A stretch of DNA of 56,002 nucleotides from an uncultured Collinsella sp. (GTDB taxonomy: Bacteria; Actinomycetota; Coriobacteriia; Coriobacteriales; Coriobacteriaceae): contig UQPP01000011.1 in NCBI GenBank assembly GCA_900543025.1, positions 1 through 56,002 on the forward strand, written 5' to 3'. Below the pieces are notes generated by a model that was given only the letters and a program-made list of their open reading frames with translations, did no database searches and had not been told where the DNA came from. A program made the translations under genes and the position numbers. Below, piece by piece: positions 7,969 to 16,489 of this stretch. The stretch's first letter is position 1. The number at the start of each line of letters is the position of its first letter.

Positions 7969-10900
7969 TCACGCTTCGCCCCAGAATCTATGGTTGTTGC
8001 GCAGGAGCTGTGCGGTTTTGTCCTCAGCGGCTGCAATGTCTGCCTCGTCAGCCTGCCAGGTCCAGTTGCCCGTGGCCACGCCCGGAACGTTCATGCGCGC
8101 GTCGTCGCCAAGCCCCAGGATATCCTGCAGCGGTATCATCACCAGGGGAGCGTCGCTTGCCAGCGCGTCGCTCATCAGCTTGGCCGCCAGCTCAACACCG
8201 CTCGGCTCGTCGCCGCCGGCAAAGGAACGCGTACACCAGCCTGCGAGCGTCGACGTGTCGTGCGTCGAGGTGTACAGAATCTTGCCGGGCGTGGGATGCA
8301 CACCGCAACGAACGTCGTAGTTGCTAAACTCCAGTACGTCCATGCCGGGGAAGCCACAGGTCGAAGCCATCGCGCGAACACCAGGCGTCAAATAGCCCAG
8401 GTCCTCGGCAATAAAGTTAAGCGGACCCAGTTCGTCGTAGGCCGTTTGGAATAGGTCCTTGCCCGGGCCAGCCAGCCAGCGGCCGTCGGCACAGGCCTTG
8501 CCGGCAGGGATGCTAAAGTAGCTGTGGAAGCCCAGGAAGTGGTCCAGGCGCACACGGTCGTAGAGCGCGAACGCACGACGCAGGCGATCCATCCACCAGC
8601 TATAGCCGTTCTGTTTCATGTGATCCCAGCGGAAGGTGGGGTTTCCCCACACTTGCCCCTCGGGCGCAAAGTTGTCGGGCGGCGCACCCGAAATCTCAAT
8701 CGCCTTGCCGGTGTCGGACAGCCAGAAGTTTTCGGGCTCGCTCCACGCGTCGGCCGAATCGTCCGAGACATACATTGGGATATCGCCGATGACCTCGATG
8801 CCCTTCTTGTGTGCATAGTTCATAAGCTCGCACCAGGCAAGGTCAAAGCGATACTGCATGTACGCCTGCAGCTCGGCCTCGTCGTGGAATCGCTTGTCAT
8901 CGATCAGGTACTCGTTGTAGCGCGCGACATCCGCCGGCCAATCGTGGCGTGACAGTCCCTCAAAGTGCTTCTTTACCGCCATGTAGACGCAGTACTTCTC
9001 GAGCCAGTCGGCGTTGCGATGTTTAAACGCCGTGTACAGCGGGTCGGCATCCTCGCCGCCGCGGGCCTTCCAGGTGACGAAGTCGGCAGCCAGCTCCTCG
9101 TGGCTCTCGGGCAGCAGGTCGATATTGCCTGCAAAGGCCGAGGGGCCGGCGTAGGGGGAGCGGAAGAAGTCCGTGGGATTGACGGGCAGGACCTGCCAGT
9201 AACGCATGCCCATGGCGGCCAGGTGGTCGATAAAACGACGCGTGGGTGCACCGATTGTGCCGGGCTTGCCGTCATCGGTCGGCACCGAGGTGATATGGCA
9301 CACGACGCCTGCGCCATGATCGAGCGGCTCCTGCAGGCGCTCCTCGGCATGGTGATAGATGATCGAAGAGCCCAACGGGTACAGGTCGAGCGTAACCGTG
9401 CTGTTGTGGATCTCGCACTCGTGGCCGCTGATCACGTCGCTTGCACATTCGCCGAGCGCCGGGATCGTCACGCAGTGCGAATTGCGCAGGCTGCGGTTGA
9501 TGATAACCGTCGCGGCCTCGCCGTCTTTGCCCGTGCGGGTGTAGGCCAAGACGTTGTCGTTGAGCGCGAAGGCCTTGATCTCGCCGTCGACCATAAACGG
9601 CAGCGCGCGGCGGACGGCAGACGCGTTCTTAACAATGGCCAGCGTATCGAAATCGTGGAGCTGGTCCTTGGTCGGCAGGGTGCGGCGGTTGCCCGGATCG
9701 GTGAGGCCCTCCAAGCCGTATTCGTCGCCGTAATAAATCGAGGGCACACCCGGGAAGGTCATCTGCATGAGCGTCGCCAACCAAAAGCGGCTCTTGGCCA
9801 GGCCCATGGAGTTATTGTCCAGGCGCCATTTGCTGCGCTCGCTCTCGGGCAGCTGCGACTCGTCGGGGCCACCGCCGAGTACCGAGATAATGCGCGGGCG
9901 GTCGTGGCTCGAAAGCAGATTGAGCGCGCAGGACAATGCCTCACGCGGGTAGTTCTCGCGGAGGGTCTCGATGTCCTCGGCAGCCTGATAGGCGTTCTTG
10001 TAGCCCATCAAAAAGCCGATGACCATGTCGCGGAAGGGGTAATCCATAGCAGAGTCCAGCTCAGAGCCCTGCAGGTAGCGGCGCAAATGGCCATAGCTAA
10101 TCTTGTTGGAGGCGTCTTCCCAGACCTCGCCGAGCAGCAGCGCGTCGGGCTTCTCGGCGAGCACGGCCTTTTTGATCTCGGCCAGGAAGTCATCGGAAAG
10201 CTCATCGGCCACATCGAGTCGCCAGCCATGGGCGCCAGCGCGCAGCCATTTGCGGATCACGCCGTCCTTGCCCAGGAGCCGCTCGCGTACCAGTTCGGAG
10301 CTCTCATTGATGGCGGGCATGTTGCCCACGCCCCACCAGCAGTCATACGAACCGTCTTCATGGAAGTAAAACGCATCGCGCCACGGCGAGTCCTCGCTCT
10401 GCCAAGCACCGACGCCGGGATAATTGCCGTAGCGGTTAAAGTAGATCGAATCGTCGCCCGTGTGGTTGAAGACGCCGTCCAGGATGATAGAAATGCCGAG
10501 CTTCTCGGCCGCCTTGCACAGCTCCGTAAAGTCCTGCTCGGTGCCCAGAATCGGGTCGATCTTGGTATAGTCGGCCGTGTCGTAGCGGTGGTTGCTCGCG
10601 GCCTCAAAAATCGGGTTGAGGTAGATGGCCGTAAAGCCCAGCTCGGCAATGCGGGGCAGGTCATTCTGGATACCCTTGAGCGAGCCGCCGTAAAAATCCC
10701 AGGTCTTGATGGAGCCGTCTTCGGCACGCTCGTACTCGGGCGGTTCGTTCCAGTCCTCGACCATGCGGCGCTGGATTCCTTTGCGCGGTTTTTCAACTTC
10801 GGCAAGCGTGCGTTCGCGCCAGTTTTCGTCGCGTGCATAGCGGTCGGGGAAGATCTGGTAGACCATACCGCGCTCGTACCAAGTGGGACGGTTCTCTCGG

Positions 10901-11265
10901 TGCTTGTACACGGTAATCTGGAAGGACGGAACCTCGGCGTAGTTGTAGGTCACACCCTCGCCACCGGTGCGACCCTGCGGTGCACCCAGGCGTACCTCGG
11001 GCTGGCCCTCGATGTTGCAGATAAAGCTGTACCAGATAAGACAGGGCTCAGTGCACTCAAGCTCTACGGTAAATATGCCGTCGCCCTCGTGCGTCATGGG
11101 GTACAGAGACTCACCGATCTCATCGATCCAGGTGCGCAGCGTAAGCGTTGCCTGGTTGGGGTCGGCATCCTCCAAAATCACCGATAGCGAAACGGAAGTT
11201 CCAGTGGTCACAGCGCCAAACGGAGTACGAAACTGCGGCAGACGGCTGTTGTGAATCAATCTCAT
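7969..11265 (-). CDS. GH13 alpha-amylase/neopullulanase fused to GH77 4-alpha-glucanotransferase
   Basis: A 1098-residue two-enzyme protein. Residues 1 to about 125 are a beta-sandwich typical of cyclomaltodextrinase/neopullulanase enzymes. Residues about 130-640 are a GH13 barrel with the nucleophile region GWRLDVADE, the acid/base region LLGEVWED and the third acidic site SSHDRPR. From about 660 on comes a MalQ-type GH77 domain with GDIPMYVSDDSADAW, the catalytic VRLDHFLGF, the acid/base AEDLG and STHDTSTLAGW. It should cleave alpha-glucans and disproportionate the oligosaccharides, feeding GlgP with suitable chains. No signal peptide is visible, so it is likely cytoplasmic. It is the last gene of the glg cluster but has its own upstream region. 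Both active sites look intact. Confidence 0.93.
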   Translation of the reverse strand: MRLIHNSRLPQFRTPFGAVTTGTSVSLSVILEDADPNQATLTLRTWIDEIGESLYPMTHEGDGIFTVELECTEPCLIWYSFICNIEGQPEVRLGAPQGRTGGEGVTYNYAEVPSFQITVYKHRENRPTWYERGMVYQIFPDRYARDENWRERTLAEVEKPRKGIQRRMVEDWNEPPEYERAEDGSIKTWDFYGGSLKGIQNDLPRIAELGFTAIYLNPIFEAASNHRYDTADYTKIDPILGTEQDFTELCKAAEKLGISIILDGVFNHTGDDSIYFNRYGNYPGVGAWQSEDSPWRDAFYFHEDGSYDCWWGVGNMPAINESSELVRERLLGKDGVIRKWLRAGAHGWRLDVADELSDDFLAEIKKAVLAEKPDALLLGEVWEDASNKISYGHLRRYLQGSELDSAMDYPFRDMVIGFLMGYKNAYQAAEDIETLRENYPREALSCALNLLSSHDRPRIISVLGGGPDESQLPESERSKWRLDNNSMGLAKSRFWLATLMQMTFPGVPSIYYGDEYGLEGLTDPGNRRTLPTKDQLHDFDTLAIVKNASAVRRALPFMVDGEIKAFALNDNVLAYTRTGKDGEAATVIINRSLRNSHCVTIPALGECASDVISGHECEIHNSTVTLDLYPLGSSIIYHHAEERLQEPLDHGAGVVCHITSVPTDDGKPGTIGAPTRRFIDHLAAMGMRYWQVLPVNPTDFFRSPYAGPSAFAGNIDLLPESHEELAADFVTWKARGGEDADPLYTAFKHRNADWLEKYCVYMAVKKHFEGLSRHDWPADVARYNEYLIDDKRFHDEAELQAYMQYRFDLAWCELMNYAHKKGIEVIGDIPMYVSDDSADAWSEPENFWLSDTGKAIEISGAPPDNFAPEGQVWGNPTFRWDHMKQNGYSWWMDRLRRAFALYDRVRLDHFLGFHSYFSIPAGKACADGRWLAGPGKDLFQTAYDELGPLNFIAEDLGYLTPGVRAMASTCGFPGMDVLEFSNYDVRCGVHPTPGKILYTSTHDTSTLAGWCTRSFAGGDEPSGVELAAKLMSDALASDAPLVMIPLQDILGLGDDARMNVPGVATGNWTWQADEADIAAAEDKTAQLLRNNHRFWGEA

Positions 11266-11326
11266 AATACGGTCCAGTTCAATAGAATCACGGCCTGCGG
11301 GCCATGGGCTTTACGCACAGATTGTA

Positions 11327-11406
11327 AGTATATCTGTTGTACACAGGCTGTATAAACAACATCCGTTTACCATCGGCGAACGGTTGTCCTAGAAAATCGT
11401 TTTACC
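11327..11406 (-). promoter_or_regulatory. Candidate promoter and GTTTTACC-type sites upstream of the GH13-GH77 gene
   Basis: On the minus strand a TATACT -10 candidate lies at 11332-11327, about 60 bp before the start codon. Further upstream are GTTTACC (11365-11371) and CGTTTTACCA (11398-11407). The latter recurs as its exact reverse complement, TGGTAAAACG, in the glgB upstream region, suggesting a shared regulator. The remainder of the gene-free stretch 11266-11694 holds the repeat and terminator listed next. Confidence 0.4.
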
Positions 11407-11471
11407 ACCAAAATTATCGCGATATTTAAAAACGTCTAAACCGATACTATTTGTAGCCAAACAAAAGTACC

Positions 11472-11605
11472 CCGGTTTACTACGACGAATTGAATGATCT
11501 CAACCACGGTCATTTTCGTGATATTAAAACCGCAGGTAGAGGCGTTGCCAATTTCGTAGATTACCCGCCGTGGTCGGCCGGAGCCATTTTGTCGTAGTAA
11601 ACCGG
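11472..11605. repeat. 134-bp inverted-repeat element with conserved central core (copy C)
   Basis: Perfect 15-bp terminal arms CCGGTTTACTACGAC (11472-11486) and its complement (11591-11605). Inside, a second pair CCACGG/CCGTGG is in register with them. In the centre lies GCAGGTAGAGGCGTTGCC (11532-11549), nearly identical to the centre of the element at 43183-43307, whose arms are unrelated. The element is followed by CCTCTTTTT. Confidence 0.8.
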
Positions 11606-11628
11606 TCCTCTTTTTAATGGAGAAGTTC

Positions 11629-11671
11629 AACGCAAAAGAGGGCGCCTAATTGGGGCGCCCTCTTTTGCGTT
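11629..11671 (-). terminator. Terminator of glgA (long symmetric hairpin)
   Basis: 18-bp perfect arms (11629-11646, 11654-11671; AACGCAAAAGAGGGCGCC and complement) with a 7-nt loop. The A-rich and T-rich flanks make it usable in both directions; it lies 24 bp beyond the glgA stop. Confidence 0.85.
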
Positions 11672-11694
11672 GGATTAAGTTTTAATCGTCCAGA

Positions 11695-14010
11695 CTAGTG
11701 ACGCTTGCGGGTGGCCGTTGCCTTACGGACGGAGGTCTTCTTGGTCGGGGCCTTTTCCTCGGCCGGAACAGCGGGGGAGATCGGGGCTTCCTTGGCGGGC
11801 TCGGCCTTTGCCTTGGCCTTGGGAGCGGTCTTGACCTCTGCGGCCTTCGGAGCCGGCTCGGCCTTTACTGCGGGCTTTTCCTCGTCCTTAGCCTCTGCCT
11901 TGGGAGCTGCAGCCTTGGTCGTGGTCTTCTTGGCCGTAGCTGTAGAGCGCTTGCGCGTGGTGGTCTTAGCGGCCGGCTTTGCCTCGACAGCTGCCTTGGC
12001 CTTGGGCTCGGAGGGCGCCTCCTCGACCTTGTCGGCGGGCTTTGCAGCAGCCTTCGGGGTCGTCTTCGCCGCGGCCTTCGTCGTGGCAGCCTTGGTCGTC
12101 GTCGACTTCGTAGCCGTGGCCTTCTTGGCGGTCGTGGTTTTGGTCGTGGTCTTGGTCGCGGTCGTCTTCTTGGCAGCGGTCTTGGCCGGAGCCTTTGCCG
12201 CGGGCTCGGCCTTTACCTCAGGAGCGACCTCGGCCTCGGCGGCCTTCTTGGAAGCGGCGGTCGTACGCTTGCGCGTAGTCGATGCCTTGGCAGTAGTTGC
12301 CTTGGCGGCGCTAGTCTTGCTAGCAGCGGCCTTCGTGGTCGCGGCCTTCTTAGCCGTCGTCTTACGGGCCGTCGTCTTCTTGGCGGCAGGCTTCGCGGCG
12401 GGCTTAACTTCGGCCTTGGCCGCCGGCTTCTCCTCGGCCTTGGGCTCCTCAGCGGCAGCGGGCTCCTTAACGGGCGCCGCAGACTCGGCCTCAGCAGCAA
12501 CCGGCTCATCGACAGCCGCAGCCTCCACAGCCGCCGGCCTCTCAATCTCCGGGTGCATAAAGAAGTACAGGTCCAGATACTTATCGGCCGAACGCGTCCA
12601 GCTAAAGTCCTGGCTCATGGCCTGCGTGACCAGCTGGTTCCATGCCTCACGGTTATCCCAGAACAGGCGCGCTGCGCGGAAGACCGCGTCGCCCATCTCG
12701 TCGCCATTAAAGTTGCTAAACGAGAAGCCCGTACCCTCGCCGGTAAACTCGTTATACGGGATCACGGTGTCCTTCAAGCCACCGGTCTCGCGCACGATGG
12801 GCAGGGTGCCGTAGCGCATGGCGATGATCTGCGACAGACCGCAGGGCTCAAACTTCGAAGGCATCAGGAACATGTCGGCGGCGGCGTACATACGCTGCGA
12901 CAGTGCCGGATCGAATTCGATGCGCGCGGCCATGGTGCCAGGGTACTTGTCCTGGAAGTAGCGCAGGCCGTCCTCGTAGTCGCGGTCGCCTGTGCCCAGC
13001 ACGGCCACCTGAACGCCGCCGGACAGGATGCGGTCGAGCGCGTACATGACCAGGTCCATGCCCTTCTGGCGCGTCAGGCGAGTAACCATCACCATAAGCG
13101 GGCGGTCGTCGCGAACCTCGAGGCCTAGCTCTTCCTGCAGCTTGGCCTTGCACACGGCCTTGCCGGAACGATCGTCAATCGTGTAGTTGGCGGCAATGCG
13201 CTTGTCGGTTGCCGGGTCAAAGCCCGCCACGTCAATGCCATTCAAAATGCCCTGCAGCGCGTAGGAACGCTCGCGCAGCACGCCGTCCAGGCCCTCGCCA
13301 AACTCGGGTGTCTGGATCTCGCCCGCATAGGTGGGGCTCACCGTTGTGATGGCGTCGGCATAGTGCAGCGCGCCCAGCATGTAGTTGATGCTGCAGGCGT
13401 CGCAGCGCAGCTGCGAGGCGGCCGCCGGAATATGCGCCACGCCCAGGATGTCCTCCATCACGGTGTCACTAAACTGGCCCTGGAACGCCACGTTGTGGAT
13501 CGAGAACACGGTCTTGACGCGGTCGTACAGCGGCAGGCCCTGGTAAAACTCGCGCAGGAACACGGGTGCCAGTGCCGTCTGCCAGTCATTGCAGTGCAGG
13601 ATGTCGCACTCAAAACCGGCCGGCAGGTGCTGCAGGCTCTCGGTAATGGCCTTGGAGAAGAACGCAAAGCGTTCGCCGTCGTCAAAGAAGCCGTACGGAT
13701 AGTCGCGCGCAAAGTAGCGCTCGTTGTCCACGAACATATAGGTGACGCCGTCGCGCTCGAGCTTCTCCAGCCCGCAGTACTCATTGCGCCAGCCCAGGCT
13801 CACGTAAAAGTCGGCAAAGTGCTCCATCTGCGCTTTGTACTCGTCCTTTATGGTGGCGTACTTAGGCACCATCACGATGACCTCGGCGCCGGTGCGCACG
13901 AGTGCCGCAGGCAGCGAGCCCGCCACGTCACCCAGGCCACCGGTCTTAACAAACGGTGCACACTCGGCCGAGGCAAACACGATCTGCATCTTTTTGCTGG
14001 TTTCTGCCAT
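11695..14010 (-). CDS. glgA: Glycogen synthase (GT5) with long Lys/Ala/Thr-rich C-terminal tail
   Basis: Transfers glucose from ADP-glucose to the non-reducing end of alpha-1,4-glucan. The catalytic core, residues 1 to about 488, has the ADP-glucose-binding KTGGLGDV (K22) and the C-terminal SKFEPCGLSQIIAM motif with the catalytic Glu. About 280 further residues form a low-complexity tail: an Ala/Glu-rich link followed by many KKTTA, KAAAT and KPAAK units and TRKR clusters, ending TRKRH. Such H1-like tails normally bind nucleic acids or polyanions; GlgA enzymes usually end near 480 residues. The start at 14010 is chosen because GGGAG lies 6 bases before it, while the ATG four codons earlier has no ribosome site. 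It follows glgD after a gap holding a hairpin. Confidence 0.95.
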   Translation of the reverse strand: MAETSKKMQIVFASAECAPFVKTGGLGDVAGSLPAALVRTGAEVIVMVPKYATIKDEYKAQMEHFADFYVSLGWRNEYCGLEKLERDGVTYMFVDNERYFARDYPYGFFDDGERFAFFSKAITESLQHLPAGFECDILHCNDWQTALAPVFLREFYQGLPLYDRVKTVFSIHNVAFQGQFSDTVMEDILGVAHIPAAASQLRCDACSINYMLGALHYADAITTVSPTYAGEIQTPEFGEGLDGVLRERSYALQGILNGIDVAGFDPATDKRIAANYTIDDRSGKAVCKAKLQEELGLEVRDDRPLMVMVTRLTRQKGMDLVMYALDRILSGGVQVAVLGTGDRDYEDGLRYFQDKYPGTMAARIEFDPALSQRMYAAADMFLMPSKFEPCGLSQIIAMRYGTLPIVRETGGLKDTVIPYNEFTGEGTGFSFSNFNGDEMGDAVFRAARLFWDNREAWNQLVTQAMSQDFSWTRSADKYLDLYFFMHPEIERPAAVEAAAVDEPVAAEAESAAPVKEPAAAEEPKAEEKPAAKAEVKPAAKPAAKKTTARKTTAKKAATTKAAASKTSAAKATTAKASTTRKRTTAASKKAAEAEVAPEVKAEPAAKAPAKTAAKKTTATKTTTKTTTAKKATATKSTTTKAATTKAAAKTTPKAAAKPADKVEEAPSEPKAKAAVEAKPAAKTTTRKRSTATAKKTTTKAAAPKAEAKDEEKPAVKAEPAPKAAEVKTAPKAKAKAEPAKEAPISPAVPAEEKAPTKKTSVRKATATRKRH

Positions 14011-14033
14011 ATTGTCTCCCATGTTGTAATTCG

Positions 14034-14069
14034 AGAATAGCCGCCTGGCGCTAACCGGGCGGCTATTCT
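14034..14069 (-). promoter_or_regulatory. Hairpin between glgD and glgA
   Basis: 12-bp perfect arms AGAATAGCCGCC/GGCGGCTATTCT (14034-14045, 14058-14069) with an inner loop that can pair further. It lies about 25 bases before the glgA start and 32 after the glgD stop, with no T-run. It may stabilise mRNA ends or tune glgA relative to glgD. Confidence 0.6.
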
Positions 14070-14100
14070 ACCTGTTACGAGCGATGTTGCGGTGCCAACG

Positions 14101-15228
14101 TTAACGTACGATGGTGGTGTCGGAAGTTAACGGAGCCTTGCCCAGCACCAGGATGTTCTCGGGCGTGCCGCGAAGCTCGGTGTTGGTGGGAACCACGTTG
14201 TTCTTGTCCAGAATGGCATTCTCGACGCGGGCGCCGCTCTTGATGATGCAGCTCTGGTTGATGATCGAGTTGGTCACCGAAGCGCCTTCCTCGACCACGA
14301 CGCCGCGCGACAGGATCGAGTTACGCACAGTGCCCTTGATGATGCAGCCGGCCGAGATGATCGAGTTGCACGCGTGGCTGCCGGTCGCATAGCGCGAAGG
14401 CGGCACGTCGTGAGCCTTGGTCAGAATCGGGCGCTCGGGGTCAAAGAGCTGATCGGCCACGGTCTGGTCGAGCAGGTCCATGCTGCGGCGGTACAGCGAC
14501 TTCTCGCTAAACACGCCCACGACCTCGCCCTTGTACTCGTAGCTGCACACGTCGATGTTGCCAAAGTCGCCCTGGAGTGCCTCGAGCAGGTCCAGATAGT
14601 CGGCGGCCTGGTAGTGGTCGATAATCTCGAGCAGCGTCTCGCGGTTGACGATGCAGCAGTCCATAGAGGCGTTGTCGCCGTACGCGACGCCGGCGCTCAC
14701 GCCCGTCAAGCGGCCGTTCTCGTTAATTTCGAGTTTGGTCTCGTCATCGACGTTGCGCGTGGCCTTGCAGTACACCACGGTCATCTGGGCACCGGAGTTT
14801 TCGTGCGCGTCGATGATGGTGTTGAGATCCATGTTAAAGATGATGTTGGTGCCCATCATCACAACATAGGGCTTGTCCGAGCGCTGGAACAGCGTCTTGT
14901 TGGAGATGATGTCGCGCAGCAGGAAGCGCATGCCGCCCTTGGTGGTGCCATACGCGTTGCCGGGGACCATGAACAGGCCGCCCTTCTTGCGGTCCAGGCC
15001 CCAGTCCTTGCCCGAGCCCACGTGGTCGATCAGCGAGCGATAGTTGCCCGGCATGACGACGCCGACGGTCTTAATGCCGGCATTCATCATGTTGGACAGC
15101 GGGAAGTCGATCAGGCGGTAGCGGCCCAAAAACGGGACGGACGCGATGGGGCGGTCCTTGAGCAGCACGCTGCCGTAGGTCGAAGAGTAGTTAGCGGTGA
15201 TATAACCGATGGCCTTGCGATTGATCAT
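14101..15228 (-). CDS. glgD: GlgD-type subunit of glucose-1-phosphate adenylyltransferase
   Basis: Nucleotidyltransferase-like protein (375 aa) of the GlgD group with an N-terminal nucleotidyltransferase fold and a C-terminal left-handed beta-helix of hexapeptide repeats (for example SIINQSCIIKSGARVENAIL). The N-terminus reads KAIGYITANYSSTYGSVLL and lacks the GGxGxRL nucleotide-binding loop found in the neighbouring GlgC, as expected for a non-catalytic or regulatory partner in a GlgC/GlgD complex. The start at 15228 is set by an AAGGGGGAA ribosome site 7 bases away. That site overlaps the end of glgC and the two frames nearly overlap (4-base gap), so translation is coupled. Confidence 0.92.
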   Translation of the reverse strand: MINRKAIGYITANYSSTYGSVLLKDRPIASVPFLGRYRLIDFPLSNMMNAGIKTVGVVMPGNYRSLIDHVGSGKDWGLDRKKGGLFMVPGNAYGTTKGGMRFLLRDIISNKTLFQRSDKPYVVMMGTNIIFNMDLNTIIDAHENSGAQMTVVYCKATRNVDDETKLEINENGRLTGVSAGVAYGDNASMDCCIVNRETLLEIIDHYQAADYLDLLEALQGDFGNIDVCSYEYKGEVVGVFSEKSLYRRSMDLLDQTVADQLFDPERPILTKAHDVPPSRYATGSHACNSIISAGCIIKGTVRNSILSRGVVVEEGASVTNSIINQSCIIKSGARVENAILDKNNVVPTNTELRGTPENILVLGKAPLTSDTTIVR

Positions 15229-15232
15229 CGGA

Positions 15233-16381
15233 TCATTCCCCCTTCCCGATAACGACGTCATTTCCAACGACGGCCGTATCCTTGGTGGTATCGACAGAGC
15301 CGAGCTTCACGCCCTCTTCGACCGTGGAGTTCTCGCCCAAAATAGCGCGGCAGATGTGCGCCCCGCTCTTAACGTGCGCACCCGGCAGCAGCACGGAGTC
15401 CTCGACTACGGCGCGCTCCTCGATGATGACGTCGGTCGAAAGAATCGAGTGGCGAGCGGTGCCGTAGATCTTGCAGCCGTTGGAGACCAGGCAGTCGTCC
15501 AGGCGGCCGTCCGGGCCAATGTAGTGCGGCGGACGCGTGGTGATGTTGGACATGATGGGGAAGTTCTTGTCAAACAGATCGAACTCGGGGTTGTTGCCCA
15601 GCAGGTCCATCGAGGTCTCGTGGAAGCTGGCGATGGTGCCGACGTCCTTCCAAAAGCCGTGGAACTCGTAGCTGTACAGGCGCTTGCCCTCGCCGAGCAA
15701 CTTGGGGATGATGTCTTTGCCAAAGTCGTGGCTCGAGCGCTGGTCCAGGGCGTCCGCCTCGAGCGCCTCAATCAGCACGTCGGCCGAGAAGATGTAGATG
15801 CCCATGGATGCAAGGTTCGAATCGGGCTTCTCGGGCTTCTCGGTAAACTTGGTGATGCGGCCGTCCTCGGGGTCGGTGGTCAGGATGCCAAAGCGGCTGG
15901 CCTCCTCCCACGGCACGGGCATAACGCTCACCGTGAGGTCGGCGTTGTTCTCAATGTGCGTCTTGAGCATCTTGCGGTAATCCATGCGATACAGGTGATC
16001 GCCCGAAAGAATCAGGACGTACTTGGGGTCGTTGGCCTTGATGTAGTCGAGGTTCTGTGTAATGGCGTCGGCCGTGCCCGCATACCAGGCGCCACCGGTC
16101 TGCGTCTCGTACGGCGGCAGGATCGACACGCCGCCGTCACGGCTGTCCAGATCCCAAGCCTCGCCGGAGCCCACATAGGCATGCAGCAGGTAGGGACGGT
16201 ACTGCGTCAGAACGCCCACCGTGTCGATGCCCGAGTTGGAGCAGTTGGAGAGCGAAAAGTCGATAATGCGGAACTTGCCACCAAAGCTAACCGCCGGCTT
16301 AGCGATCTTTTGGGTGAGTGCCCCCAATCGGCTGCCCTGTCCTCCTGCGAGGAGCATCGCGATGCATTCTTTCTTACTCAT
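15233..16381 (-). CDS. glgC: Glucose-1-phosphate adenylyltransferase, catalytic subunit
   Basis: Makes ADP-glucose from ATP and glucose-1-phosphate, the committed step of bacterial glycogen synthesis. The N-terminus has the nucleotide-binding loop MLLAGGQGSRLGALT and the substrate-site region KPAVSFGGKFRIIDFSLSN; the motif LSGDHLYRMDY carries metal-binding Asp. The C-terminal hexapeptide repeats form a beta-helix. 382 aa is the usual length. It is followed at once by glgD, the usual non-catalytic partner. A hairpin separates it from glgP upstream. Confidence 0.96.
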   Translation of the reverse strand: MSKKECIAMLLAGGQGSRLGALTQKIAKPAVSFGGKFRIIDFSLSNCSNSGIDTVGVLTQYRPYLLHAYVGSGEAWDLDSRDGGVSILPPYETQTGGAWYAGTADAITQNLDYIKANDPKYVLILSGDHLYRMDYRKMLKTHIENNADLTVSVMPVPWEEASRFGILTTDPEDGRITKFTEKPEKPDSNLASMGIYIFSADVLIEALEADALDQRSSHDFGKDIIPKLLGEGKRLYSYEFHGFWKDVGTIASFHETSMDLLGNNPEFDLFDKNFPIMSNITTRPPHYIGPDGRLDDCLVSNGCKIYGTARHSILSTDVIIEERAVVEDSVLLPGAHVKSGAHICRAILGENSTVEEGVKLGSVDTTKDTAVVGNDVVIGKGE

Positions 16382-16421
16382 CGATTTCTCCTTCTGTCAT
16401 CGATGTTCTTAAACCCATTAG

Positions 16422-16452
16422 CGACGGGCGCGGCGCTCGGTCGCGCCCGTCG
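16422..16452 (-). promoter_or_regulatory. GC-rich hairpin between glgP and glgC
   Basis: 11-bp perfect arms CGACGGGCGCG/CGCGCCCGTCG (16422-16432, 16442-16452) with a 9-nt loop and no clear T-run, in the 108-bp gap. It probably protects the glgP mRNA end or partly terminates transcription. Confidence 0.6.
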
Positions 16453-16489
16453 AGTAATGCCGTGCTGGCATAAGGGAGCTCGCGCGCCT

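Noticed and set aside
8965..11187. 740-codon open frame opposite the GH13-GH77 gene
   Set aside because: A shadow of high-GC codon bias on the other strand; no recognisable domain, while the minus-strand frame has two intact enzyme domains.
11436..11630. 64-codon minus-strand frame upstream of the amylase
   Set aside because: It coincides with the inverted-repeat element; coding is unlikely.
11698..13128. Long open frames antisense to the glgA tail (up to 476 codons, Gly/Leu/Arg- or Ala/Val-rich)
   Set aside because: They are the mirror of the Lys/Ala/Thr codon repeats, have no ribosome site or domain, and lie opposite a clearly coding frame.
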